Assembly: GCA_900169235.1 (NCBI GenBank)
Contig: FWCC01000092.1
Span: 1 to 64,000 of the forward strand
Source of the DNA: Zarea fungicola
Taxonomy: Eukaryota; Ascomycota; Sordariomycetes; Hypocreales; Cordycipitaceae
Direction: 5' to 3'
Length of the DNA stretch: 64,000 nt
Within the stretch, counting starts at the first letter, position 1. Each line of letters begins with the position of its first letter. The translations under genes and the position numbers were made by a program. Below, one piece after another: positions 32,484 to 42,510 of the stretch. The notes under the pieces were generated by a model. The model was not told where the DNA came from. It saw only the letters and a program-made list of their open reading frames with translations, and searched no databases.

Positions 32484-33820
32484 CTAGTTACGCTTCATGT
32501 ATGGGGTAAACACTTCCCAGACATCTTCTAACCATGCGTCAGGGCGAGTGTATGCAGGGAAATGTCCGCCACTGTCATGTCTTCTGTAGAATGTTAGATT
32601 CGCAGTACGTTCTACCCAATCTTTTGGCTACGGTGTGTCAGCAACATTTTCGAGGCCGGCGTGTCGTATATTGAACTGACCACATAATTGAAATTTCTCC
32701 AATCTTCATAGCTCGGCTTTGGATACCCCCATTGTGTGACAGAAGTAGGCATACGACTCGGTTTCCTTCCTGGAAGGACAACTGGTGTCAACTCCTTGTA
32801 TCCCCTTATATTTCCATATACACCTGGAATGAAAAGCGTCATGGCCTGCGAGACTAACTCCTTCATTGTATAAGGTATAGAAAGATCTCGCCCCGTAAAG
32901 TCAAGATGCCACATCCAAGCTAGAAACCCGATGGGTGAATCGTTCAGTGCATGGGCAATGGCCAGTGGATAAGTACTGTGGACTAATGCATAGCCCCCGT
33001 GGACGTCCAGGTACGCATTCACCGCATCAATGTATTGAGACTCCTCAGCGGTAGTCTGATTCTGCGCATATCGCTGTAAGTCGGTTGCGTTTGGTAGTAC
33101 CCAGTAAAAGTCTGTCATGTGGTGCAAAATCCTCTTCTCGTACTGGTCTACCATAGCTAATCCCGCTGCAACGCCCATATCTGTGGAGTACACAGCGTAC
33201 GAGTGGTAACCCAATTGCTGCATAAGGCTGTCGAATATGGTGGCATGTCCAGAGCGACCAAGACCGGGGGCAGGGGCTGCTGGCGAAAAGCCGAAACCGG
33301 GAAGATCTGGTGCGACAACATGAAAGGCAGGTTTTAACGGGTCTTGAGGATCAGCCAATTTTTTGATGACCTTCTCCCACTCGAGGCAAGTGCTTGGCCA
33401 GCCATGAAGAAGAATCAGTGGGATAGCATCCTTTCTTTGGCTTTTCTGGTGGATGAAATGGATATTAAGATCATGAGGATAAAAACTGCCAGGTGAAGGA
33501 ATAGTAGTCATATAGTGGGAGAAGTTGGCGTTTATGGCATTCTGATACTCATACCAGTCGTAGTCTGAGGCAAGGTAGTGCGCGATCTCTGACACATTCG
33601 CTGAAGGTGTACCGTCGAACCATGCCGGCTGTGAAATATCCGCAGTTTGACGATAGTGGGCAGCTCTGAGGCGGGTTTCTTGTATGAAGGTTGAAGAGAC
33701 GTCTATTTTATACGGACGGGGTTGGTATTTTGGGCGGTTACTTTCCGTGCCAGCAAAGACAGGGGAAATAAATGCGGTAGCGAGGAGGACAGATAACGAC
33801 AATATATGAAAACGGAACAT
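32484..33820 (-). CDS. Epoxide hydrolase (EHN / alpha-beta hydrolase) with signal peptide
   Basis: A microsomal-type epoxide hydrolase that adds water to epoxides through an Asp-ester intermediate. Exons are 33820-32677 and 32620-32484 (56-nt GT-AG intron, CTGAC branch site), giving 426 residues. The intron is needed: without it the frame stops before the catalytic His. A signal peptide (MFRFHILSLSVLLATAFISP) precedes the EHN domain (KIDVSSTFIQETRLRAAHYR; HYLASDYDWYEYQNAINANF). Core motifs are LHGWPST (residues 139-144), PDLPGFGFSPAAP, the nucleophile in VYSTDMGVAAG (Asp214) and DSGGHFPAY with His401. The nucleophile context S-T-D-M-G departs from the usual G-G-D-x-G. Two NxS/T sites support secretion. 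It pairs with the related gene 1.3 kb away on the other strand. Confidence 0.88.
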
Positions 33821-35112
33821 GATGATTGATCTACGACAAATGTCGTCATTCCATTTAAAATTGTCGGGACCGCGGCTCTGGAGGGCTTACCGCTGTGCCT
33901 TTATATGTTCCTCTATAAGACGGCCAGCCCGTACTTTCCCTTTTCTCAACGTGATGTATATCCGCTCCCGATGAGAATACAATCACGTAAGAACGATGAC
34001 AACACTATCACGTAATATTAATTATAACTAGCCCATAAAGCATATTGACACTCAGTAGTTGGGAGGTTCGAGCAAGGGCTCTAGAATGCGCGTGTCGGCG
34101 GGTCGCGATTGGGGTGAAGTTCTTTGGATACGTACCGGCTACACCGGACACCCACTTGCATTTAGCCAATCTTCAATCAGTACGACGCCATCCAAGTGTA
34201 GACATTCAAGTTGCCTATATGTTATACCAATGACAACAGCCGAAGTGACTGGGCTTCCAGCAAATTGACGAAAGCTTCTGCCCCCACCCCTGGCCAAAAT
34301 GTTAAACCATATCCAAATTCGGGCTAGTAACTCGGGTCGGGTGAAAGGAGTCCCAGTCATACTTCCTACTGCAAAATCCCTACCCATAATTTCTAATCAC
34401 AATTCCCGACCCGAACAAAGGCAGCTTGTCGGCCAATATCGGGCGATGCCTACATTTCGCATCGGCCACTTACCAGGAGAGAATATGGGCTCCGTTTTCT
34501 ACTTCTGTGCTCGTGTTTATCTATCCAAGCTTCTAAAGTCACTCTGGTCAGCAGAAGTTTCGGAAACAGTTTCCGCAAACCCTTGGCGCAGTACTGTGGA
34601 CCAAATCTCGCTGTGACATGTTAAATCAAACTACATCAGAATATAATAGTGCACAGCTACTCTCAAAACCCGGTGCATGAACAGGGTCGTTGGGTTAGCA
34701 TTGGCGGAATAGCCAAGCGGAGTTAATGCCAAAGGACCGGTCACCGTGGCCTTGGCTAGGCTGGTAGCTGGAGACACACTGCGCGGAAGTGATCAGAGCC
34801 AGAAGAAGCGGCAGAATTGCCGTGAGAGTGAATCGAGCGTTGTAGCGGAGCTCCAGGCTGAGCCAGGCCAAATGCTCGACAGGTTGCATCATAGCCTATG
34901 GATCCTGGCTTGACGGACCAGCTTGAACTGAAAGCTAGGCATGGGCCCAGGTTTCTGGTTCGAGAAACCATCCACAATGCGAGGGAGTACATCGTACCTC
35001 ATTCGGTGTAAGTCAGGCTGGAGCCATGGGCTTCCTTTAGTCTTTTTTATGTCGATGAGAACAATTCTCATAGAAGGTCTACTTTGATCTACTTTCGAAG
35101 CGCCAAACCAGA
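33821..35112. promoter_or_regulatory. Divergent promoter region of the two epoxide hydrolases
   Basis: About 1.3 kb between divergent starts. TCGGGTCGGG at 34332-34342 and its complement CCCGACCCGA at 34404-34413 form an inverted pair 70 bp apart, perhaps the edge of an old repeat. Short open frames on both strands show no domains. Confidence 0.4.
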
Positions 35113-36489
35113 ATGTTGTCCTTCATTTTGTTAGTATACGGCTTTGTGACCACTTGCGCTGCCGCTGAGATATTTACTATACCTCATGTTAATATCACAT
35201 TCGACAAGGTGCCGAGGTCATTTGAGATGCATGTTGATAAAGACTTCATTGAGGATACCCGGCAGCGTGTGGCACACACAAGGGGTCCCGACTTCATTGG
35301 TGTGATGGATGAAGGTCCCGCCGCCGATAACTTCACCCTGCTTCGAAATTTCTGGGCTAATGAGTATAACTGGGACCAAGTCGAAGCAACTATCAACGAG
35401 CAGTTCGTATTTAAGCATGGATGCCGGTCTGTACTATTTCCTGTCTAATAGGTTTTCAGGTTAAAGCAGTTTACAATCCTTGTCGAGCCGAAAATTGATA
35501 ACATTACTTATCAGGTGCCGTTGCACTATGTTCATCACCGCTCGCCCCAACAGGACGCCATTCCTCTCATGTTCAATCATGGGTGGCCAGGCTCGTTCTT
35601 GGAAGTCAGCAAAATTATCGGCAACTTGACAAACCCTGCCAATGCTTCTCTGCCAGCGTTTCATGTGGTTGCCGCCTCCATTCCGGGGTATGGTTTGTCT
35701 CCTGCACCTCGGCATCCTGGCTTTGGTTCCATTAAAACAGCACATGCTTTCAACGAGCTGATGAGCCAGCTTGGCTACGACAAGTATTGCATGCAAGGTG
35801 GAGACGTCGGTGCTTATATTATGCGTCACCAAGCTGCCCTATTCCCCAACAACGTTGTGTCAGTGCACAGCAATTTCTGGATCACGCAGCCCGAACCGAA
35901 TGACCTACGTCGGCTCGCGCAGGGATTAACCACCCCCGACGAAGTGGCGTACATTAATATTCTAGAGACGTACGAAACTCAAGGAACTGGTTATCGTCTT
36001 ATGCAGCAGACACAGCCGCTCACCTTGGCGTACGGCTTGCTAGACTCACCGATGGCCAATTTAATGTGGATATACGCTTTGTTGCAAGGTTACATCGACA
36101 CAACAATTACTAAATGGAGTCCTGAAGACATTATTACTTGGACAATGATGTATTGGATCCCTGGGATGTATGCTAGCAACCGCTGGTGGAAGGAAATGAT
36201 AAACGATGGAGACTTTGTGGCTCTTGAATTTGGCTCTATACCTCCTGTGAAGGTCCCAGTCGCCATAATACAGTTCCCTCACGATCTCGGATTCCGAATG
36301 CCTCTCGAATGGGCGAGGCGGGGAGGCAATAACGTTCTCAGGCGGACGCTGCAGGACCGCGGCGGCCACTTTGCTTCTCATGAGACGCCTGACGCACTTG
36401 TTGCAGACATGCAGGAGTGGTTTGGGAACAAAGAACTGTCAGGAACGAAAATCTTTGGGCATTTATGGAGTACGCAAAATTCGTCATAG
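35113..36489 (+). CDS. Epoxide hydrolase (EHN / alpha-beta hydrolase) with signal peptide
   Basis: A second microsomal-type epoxide hydrolase, divergent from the first. Exons are 35113-35402 and 35460-36489 with a 57-nt GT-AG intron, giving 439 residues. The leader MLSFILLVYGFVTTCAAAEI is a signal peptide. The EHN domain covers FEMHVDKDFIEDTRQRVAHT and NFWANEYNWDQVEATINEQL. Catalytic motifs are conventional: FNHGWPGSFLEV (oxyanion HGxP), AASIPGYGLSPAP, MQGGDVGAYI with nucleophile Asp212, and RGGHFASHE with His400. YGLLDSPMANLMWI and WTMMYWIPGMYASNRWWKE are the usual cap-domain landmarks with the ring-opening tyrosines. Compared with its neighbour it keeps the G-G-D-x-G elbow intact. It may share a promoter with the divergent copy. 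Confidence 0.9.
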
Positions 36490-37416
36490 TGATATATCAA
36501 GGCTAGGCCTGCCTATGTGTGGATTAACTCGTTAGGAAATTGTATGCACCAGTGCTCACACGAATTGCAGCCGTTCCTTAACAGGCTATGCATCAGATTG
36601 TTGGTTTATTGAACAAAGTAGTAAGTGTAAGTATACAAAGCTGCATGTAAATGTCTCTGCAATATTGCAACTCATAGAGACCAAATTACGCGTGGCTTGT
36701 GGTAACATTTATTTTTTCAAGGTGCGTGACAGATTGTGTGTACAGACTATAGTTTTGAATTCATCCATCGTTGCTATTGAATAAACACTATATTCGTATG
36801 TGAGCAGAAGACAGCTTCTTCTCGCAAGTCATTACTTCATAGCTGCCTAAACAGTGCCTATCCATAGTAATAGAATCTAATTCAACCTACCTGCTTGCTC
36901 CCTGTCCTACCTGCTGTCCTCTAACCCTAACACTTATTAACTATAAAACATTTACAACTTGGTAATCTACCTTAATTTAAAGTTACCTTTTTAATAGTAT
37001 ATATTATATCTATTTTAGCTGCCTATATGGCTTACTCTATTTTAACTAGATATATACTGACCTTTCAACTAGATCTACCCCCTCCTATTTTATTGTTGAT
37101 TCATTCTCAAAAAGAACTGTGACAAATTTCAAATTACTTAATTACTGACCAATCCACCCATAGTCGACTCGGGAACAAACTCTAGTATCGCAGTGACAAC
37201 GGGATGGCCGATATCGCTGACTGGCGTGTGGTCTCGCTGAAGTATGCACGTCTACCCGAAATGCCGAGAGATAGGCTAAGAAACTGTGTAAGGCATCTTA
37301 TTACAGCTATAAGTTCATATTTCTCGAGTGAATCTAATCTGCTCCAACATAGAGATTAATGCATTGGATCTATTCTTACCTCGTCCACATTTTTTACCAT
37401 ATCAACTGATATCATC
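36490..37416. other. Intergenic with a CpG-free AT-rich block
   Basis: About 0.9 kb. The stretch 36840-37160 has no CG dinucleotide and is TA-rich, like the 29.7-29.95 kb block. The remaining part is the presumed promoter of the esterase gene. Confidence 0.55.
36840..37160. repeat. CpG-free, TA-rich block (RIP-like)
   Basis: About 320 bp without CG, with words such as TATATATTATATCTATTTTA. Some words (TTAACTATAAAAC, CCTCCTATT) recall the block at 29700-29945, so both may be remains of one mutated repeat family. Confidence 0.45.
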
Positions 37417-38370
37417 ATGGTCTTACATATGGACAAAGAATTTGCGCTTGCCGTAGCGCCACTACAAGAAAAGAGGTCAAAAGAGGAAAAATGGAAAGTT
37501 CATGATGTCGAAAGCCGTCGTCAGGCTATAATGGGCCACGTGAGCCCAAAACCAGACATACCGGACGAAATACAGTACGAGATTCACACAGTGACCACTC
37601 CCGACGGATTTGAGCTTCATATATGGACACTGGCAAAGAAGACGGCGCTATCAAACGCAGCATCCGGACCAGCAGCGCTGTATCTACATGGCGGCGGTTA
37701 CATTGCGGGTACTCCTGCTGTTGGTATCGAGGGTATATGCCAATGTGTGCTGGCCTCGGGTGTGCCCTTTTTCTCCGTTGATTACCGCTTGGCTCCGGAA
37801 CACCCGTACCCCACGCCACTGGATGACTGCTGGACTGCCCTACAATGGTTGGTAGGAAATGCAGAGCTTTACAGGATTGACCCTGCGCGTATTGCCATTG
37901 TGGGCGAGAGCGCTGGAGGTGGTCTTGCTGCTGCTTTGGCGTTGCTTGCCCGAGATCGCGGACACAGCCCTCCCATAGCACGCCAGATTCTGGCGTATCC
38001 CATGTTGGATGATCGTTCCAAGGAGGATGTGGCCCTCGGTGTCTTTAGCGTATGGGACGCAGATTCAAATCTCACAGGTTGGACAGCATATCTTGGGGCC
38101 ATCAAAGGAACAGATGCGGTCCCCATCTATGCGGCTCCCGCCAGGGTCGATGATGTCAAGGATCTCCCTCCACTTTATATCGACGTCGGGCAGCTGGACA
38201 TATTCGCAAAGGAGTGTCTTAACTTTGCCAACAAGTTTCTAGACAGCGGTATTGAGGTGGAGTGTCACGTATATCCAGGCCTATCGCACGTGTTCGGCCA
38301 TTTGGCACCAAATCATCAATGGGCACAACAGCAGAGAGCGAATTGGACTCGACAGCTAAGTTTGTTATAG
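37417..38370 (+). CDS. Alpha/beta-hydrolase fold-3 esterase/lipase (HSL family)
   Basis: An intronless gene for 317 residues, a hormone-sensitive-lipase-family esterase that is likely cytosolic because no signal peptide is present. Motifs in order: ALYLHGGGYIAG with the HGGG oxyanion loop at residues 91-94; VDYRLAPEHPYPTPLDDCW, diagnostic of the family; the nucleophile elbow IVGESAGGGLAAA with Ser165; the acid in LYIDVGQLDIF; and the His in YPGLSHVFGH. All triad residues are present and the length is normal. An alternative Met5 start is possible. It lies downstream of and co-directional with the second epoxide hydrolase, 0.93 kb away. It could act on the same class of ester or lactone compounds, but that link is inferred only from position. 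Confidence 0.9.
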   Translation: MVLHMDKEFALAVAPLQEKRSKEEKWKVHDVESRRQAIMGHVSPKPDIPDEIQYEIHTVTTPDGFELHIWTLAKKTALSNAASGPAALYLHGGGYIAGTPAVGIEGICQCVLASGVPFFSVDYRLAPEHPYPTPLDDCWTALQWLVGNAELYRIDPARIAIVGESAGGGLAAALALLARDRGHSPPIARQILAYPMLDDRSKEDVALGVFSVWDADSNLTGWTAYLGAIKGTDAVPIYAAPARVDDVKDLPPLYIDVGQLDIFAKECLNFANKFLDSGIEVECHVYPGLSHVFGHLAPNHQWAQQQRANWTRQLSLL

Positions 38371-39660
38371 TTGTTACATCAATTCTCCAATGAAGATTAT
38401 TTATAAAATCTCATTTCAGCCGTATTTCAACAGTATTTTATAATCTATATATGCTGTTAGGAAATTTAACCCTCCTGAGTACTTAACCATTCTTGCTGCG
38501 TAGTATGCAATGTATAATCTTTCAAATGTACGAGCAAGAGTAATACAAGGTGGAATTCGGGAAGTTGTTCGCCGCCGCTGACGTTCTCCCATTATCATTA
38601 GTCGTCTGTGGCAGCTACTGGAGCAAAGTAGCTTATATACTCGCAGTGAGATCCAAAATCTAATTGACAAGTAGTAGAATGTTACAAAAAGACAATTTTC
38701 TTAGTCTACAGCCTTTACTATTCGATGTATCTCATCCTTGGAGAAGGCCAGCTACAGCACAAATAAGTCTGGAGCAGAAGCCATTAGTTGTTTCATCATG
38801 AAAGAAACCTGCATGTGCCTTTTGTGAAAATGGAACTCCCGCCATGCCGTTAGTAAAAAGTTTCAAGCAGATATGGGATAATAATCAAGCCTTGATTGTG
38901 GCTGGCCACTTTTTTGGCGCAATGAAAAGTCATCTAACAGAGAGCGAGTGTGAGTTTTGCGTTGTCTCATACAATGTTGAATGCGTTTTGCACTGTTTAC
39001 ATATATATATGCAATGGTTCCACGAGGCTTAAATGCGGGCGAAGATCGCTGTCTGAAATGGGAAAGTGGTATATCAGACGAGGAATAGTCAAGCATGTCC
39101 GAATGGGGCAGGTCTAATAGTCTTATACCAATGCAGCTCCACGGCAAACTCTGTCAGCAACAATTGCTTATGGGAGCCTACGTTGTCGGCTAAACATTTC
39201 ATGCTTATTCTGTTGTAAAACGGTGCCCCGCTGCACGCCATTGTAATTAATAAACAATAGTTGCCCCGATGCGGTGCAATTCTCCTCCGATCGTCCAACG
39301 GCATTGAAGCTTAACCTAACCTGTCTTATTTGTTTGGTGGATTATTAGGCCCGGTAGTTGTAAGCATTCTATAAGTAGTTTTAAGTTGCACTAATGCCAG
39401 GCCTTCGGGGCTATAACCAGGCACAAAGGAATAAGGCCGATACTAGGCCAAGCAAAGGAATACTTGTCAGCGAATGCGACGATGAGTGGCACCATTTGGG
39501 ATGCGATGATTGGTACCATTTGGGATGTACTTGCGACTGAGAGCATGCAGTTTGCATAGACATGTTGGCATATAAATCGAAAGATATCCAGGTAATACTC
39601 AAACTTGCGATAGCTTACTAGTCTCTCCTCAACCTGTCCAGCTTCCCTCAGATCTTCAAT
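38371..39660. other. Intergenic, no gene seen
   Basis: About 1.3 kb. The open frames at 38844-39147 and 39391-39732 overlap on opposite strands without motifs. A short near-duplicate word (TGGTACCATTTGGGATG twice, about 39487-39530) is present. This stretch marks the passage from the sparse to the GC-richer part of the window. Confidence 0.5.
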
Positions 39661-40304
39661 ATGCAATTCAAGTCGCTTTCCGTCGCTGCCCTGGCCATGT
39701 CGGCCTCCGGCGCACTCGCTCTCGACGCGCAACCCCAGGTCTCGCCCACCCAGGCGCTTCAGCTCCTAGACTCGTTGACGCATGCCCTCCAAGCAGCTGG
39801 CGATGTCCGGGTTCAACTGCAAAAAGACACGCCGACCCTGAATGCTCAAAACGTCATTCCCTTCCATGCCGTGCGTCGAACCCAATTGGCGTGTCATCGT
39901 TTTACCCTTTTCTCGTAAGCTAACCAGCCCTCATGTAGGCACTCAATGCTGCCTGGACAAAGGTCCTTGAGGCCTTTCCCCAAAAGGTTGGCGACTTTAG
40001 CCTGCCTGCCTTTTCCCCCAAGCAGACAGCCGCCCTCTGCGCCGCGCTGCCCCAGATCGCCGACGCCGGCAACCACGCCACCGATACGCTCGTCAGCATC
40101 CCTACCTTTCACAACGACCAGGCTGCGTACAATGCGGAGATTGCGCTTGGATCCACGGTGGAGAACCTTTCGTGGCAGTTCAACATGCTCTACTGGAGCT
40201 TCCACGATGCGGGCGCTGCCAACCAGTGCGACAGACAGGCGGGCTTGACGCTGGAGGGCATCAACCATGTCTTGGACCAGTTTGGTGTTGCTCTTCTTTA
40301 CTAG
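39661..40304 (+). CDS. hsbA: Hydrophobic surface-binding protein A-like (HsbA)
   Basis: A secreted cell-wall or surface protein of the HsbA family; in Aspergillus oryzae the founding member binds hydrophobic surfaces and recruits cutinase. Exons are 39661-39870 and 39939-40304 with a 68-nt GT-AG intron at phase 0, giving 191 residues. The signal peptide is MQFKSLSVAALAMSASGALA. The mature chain is helical and rich in Ala, Leu and Gln: QVSPTQALQLLDSLTHALQA, WTKVLEAFPQKVGDFSLPAF, TAALCAALPQIADAGNHATD, GLTLEGINHVLDQFGVALLY. Two cysteines (ALCAAL, NQCDRQ) are present. Size and repeat-like helical pattern match the family. The gene symbol is by family, not proven orthology. Confidence 0.82.
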
Positions 40305-40648
40305 ATGGCGCGCTAGAGTATTTACATGAGTATATATGTATACATGTATATACAAATAGACGAAAATATGTGGTCGTAGTCCATGCACACATGTCAGCAT
40401 TACCATTACCTCCCATCCAAGTGCCAACGATTCGGCGACTCTTTGTGCTCCCTGCTGCAGATTTCACGAGTGATCCTCTCTCACAGTAATCTCAAGGAAA
40501 AGTCTCTTTTATATTCGTGTATTGACATTGCATTTTCTTGAAAAAAAAAATGCTTTGACTTTTCTGTTGTACATTCTAATCCTTTCCCAGGCCATGCTCA
40601 ATCCGTTGGCCAATGCAAGTTAAATCGTAGCATCATGACATATTCCCT
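40305..40648. other. Intergenic between converging genes
   Basis: 344 bp with alternating TATATGTA words at about 40325-40360 and an A-run at 40541-40549. Probably 3' UTRs; no gene. Confidence 0.6.
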
Positions 40649-41938
40649 CTATTTAGCTCTTCTCCTCGCCTTGCCTCCCTTTTGCCCATCTTTTTCCTTT
40701 TCCTTTTGCTTTTCCTTCTGCTTCTCTTTCCCCTTCTTAACCGCCGCCATCAGACTCTCAATCTCTTTAGCCTGCTCCTTTTCTTTCTCCTTCTGCTCAT
40801 CCTGGACCCCCCTTGCCTTGTCCTGCGCCCTTTGCTTCGCATGTCTCTTTTCCGTCTTTTCAATTAACGCATCGCTCTCCTCCCACAGCTTCTTCGATAC
40901 TTCCTCGTCCGTAACCTCTGCCCGCGCAAAGTCCACCTCAAAGCACTCCTTGATCATCCGACCACCACTCTTCCTGGTCAGATCCGACTCCATGGCGGCG
41001 TAGAGGACCGACTGCGCGCCGCCGCTGGCCGACTTGAGCAGCAGCCACGGCACAAAGTACCCCAGAATGTACAGGCCCAAGCCCATGAGCGACCCGCGCG
41101 TCAGCCAGCGCAGCGTGCCAGGAGTCCGGCACAGGCCCGGGTCCGCAAAGACGACGCGCGCCGTCATGGGCATCTCGTCGGGCCGCTTGTACGCATCGAG
41201 ATGCTTCTGGTACGCCAGGCCAAACACCTGCAACGCCAGCTTGCTCCGCCCGTACGCCCGCGCCGCGGTCCAGTTGTCCTTGCCAAACTCTTCCCGCAGC
41301 GAGGGGGCGCCAATGTACGACGAGCACGTGGCCACGACGATGCGCACCTCGCGGTCAAACGGCTGGGCGCGGATGGCCGGGCTCAGGATGCCGAGCAGGT
41401 GGAAATTGGCCAGGTAGTTGACCATCCACATCTCCTCGACGCCGCCGCCGCCGTCCACCACCTCGCGGCGCGGGCTTCCGGGCGGCGCCATGGTGGCGGC
41501 GCAGAGAATCACCATGTCGAGGCGCCGCGGGGGCGCATTGTCGATCCAGGCCGTGGCAAACTTGCGGACGCTGTGCAGGCTCGCGAGGTCGACGTGCTCG
41601 GCGTATATGAGCTGGTTGCCGGTGCGGTCGCGCAGGTCCTGGATGTAGTCGACGAGAAAGGGGTCCGTCATGGGCGCGTGGGTGAGGAGGACGAGCTGCG
41701 CGCCGCGGCTGGCGAGGGAAAAGGCGACCTCGGCGCCGATGCCAGAGGTGGCGCCCGTCATCATGACGACTTTGCCGTGCATGGGCTTGTTGGTCTCGTA
41801 CGTCCGGCCCGAGGTGTAGCGTTTGATGAGGTAGAGGAGCGTGGCGGCGAGGACGGCGAGGGCGAGGGGGATGGCCCGGTCGCGGAGCCATTGAGGCGGG
41901 CCATGCTCGAAGAGGTAGAATATCGTGGGCACAGGCAT
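40649..41938 (-). CDS. Membrane-anchored short-chain dehydrogenase/reductase
   Basis: An intronless SDR of 429 residues. The N-terminal segment AIPLALAVLAATLLYLI is a membrane anchor, followed by the NAD(P) site VVMMTGATSGIGAEVAFSLA, then HVDLASLHSVRKFA, LDMVILCAATMAPPG, the mid-domain NYLANFHLLGILSPAI, VATCSSYIGAPS and the active-site YGRSK (Tyr-x3-Lys). A second hydrophobic stretch (LMGLGLYILGYFVPWLLL) may lie on the membrane. The C-terminus is a long, highly charged tail of Lys/Glu/Gln repeats (EKEKEQAKEI; KEKQKEKQKEKEKDGQKGGK) with no catalytic role. The pattern resembles fungal retinol-dehydrogenase-like or lipid-droplet SDRs such as Env9, so a lipid or carbonyl substrate at ER or lipid-droplet membranes is plausible. 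The region is GC-rich. Confidence 0.87.
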   Translation of the reverse strand: MPVPTIFYLFEHGPPQWLRDRAIPLALAVLAATLLYLIKRYTSGRTYETNKPMHGKVVMMTGATSGIGAEVAFSLASRGAQLVLLTHAPMTDPFLVDYIQDLRDRTGNQLIYAEHVDLASLHSVRKFATAWIDNAPPRRLDMVILCAATMAPPGSPRREVVDGGGGVEEMWMVNYLANFHLLGILSPAIRAQPFDREVRIVVATCSSYIGAPSLREEFGKDNWTAARAYGRSKLALQVFGLAYQKHLDAYKRPDEMPMTARVVFADPGLCRTPGTLRWLTRGSLMGLGLYILGYFVPWLLLKSASGGAQSVLYAAMESDLTRKSGGRMIKECFEVDFARAEVTDEEVSKKLWEESDALIEKTEKRHAKQRAQDKARGVQDEQKEKEKEQAKEIESLMAAVKKGKEKQKEKQKEKEKDGQKGGKARRRAK

Positions 41939-42510
41939 GGTTGGCGCTGTGCTGTGAGGAAGGGGGATGCAGGATCAAGATGCGGACAGGGCGGCAAGCG
42001 GGTTACAGATTTTGGTGACGATGCGACCCACATGAGCTTTACACGATGGATGAATCATCGTACACTGTACAGATTAAACTCATAGAGTGCATAAAGTGGC
42101 AATGATTGTATTTTTTTATTGTACTAATTCATATTCAGTAGTAGCAGCGTATTGCACTGGATGAAAAGTGGTTTTTCCAGGAGCTCAATTGAGTAGGAAG
42201 ACGCCGCGTAACGCCTCTGGACATGGATAGCATGCTGGCGAAGCTGTTTCTCATGTTGTAAATTTGAATTAGGTAGCAAAATACTGAAAACTCTCATCAG
42301 CTCTGATGATAAACTAGCAAGCCCTAGTTGTAATTTAAAATATTACAAGATATAACTGCAGATGCTACAACGTGCATGTCTTCCACGACGCCGCCTCTGC
42401 TCAACAACTCAACATCATTTACTCTGAAATGGGCCTTCTTACAGTAACATTTAGCAATTGAGAGTCATAGACATCAGTATTTGTGACAGCATGTACATCC
42501 CAACTCTAAA
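41939..42510. other. Intergenic, no gene seen
   Basis: About 0.57 kb: promoter of the SDR gene and 3' flank of the enoyl-CoA hydratase. No motif of note. Confidence 0.6.

Noticed and set aside
41201..42085. Plus-strand frame of 294 codons opposite the SDR gene
   Set aside because: Shadow of the SDR coding frame; Gly/Ala/Val/Arg-rich without domains.
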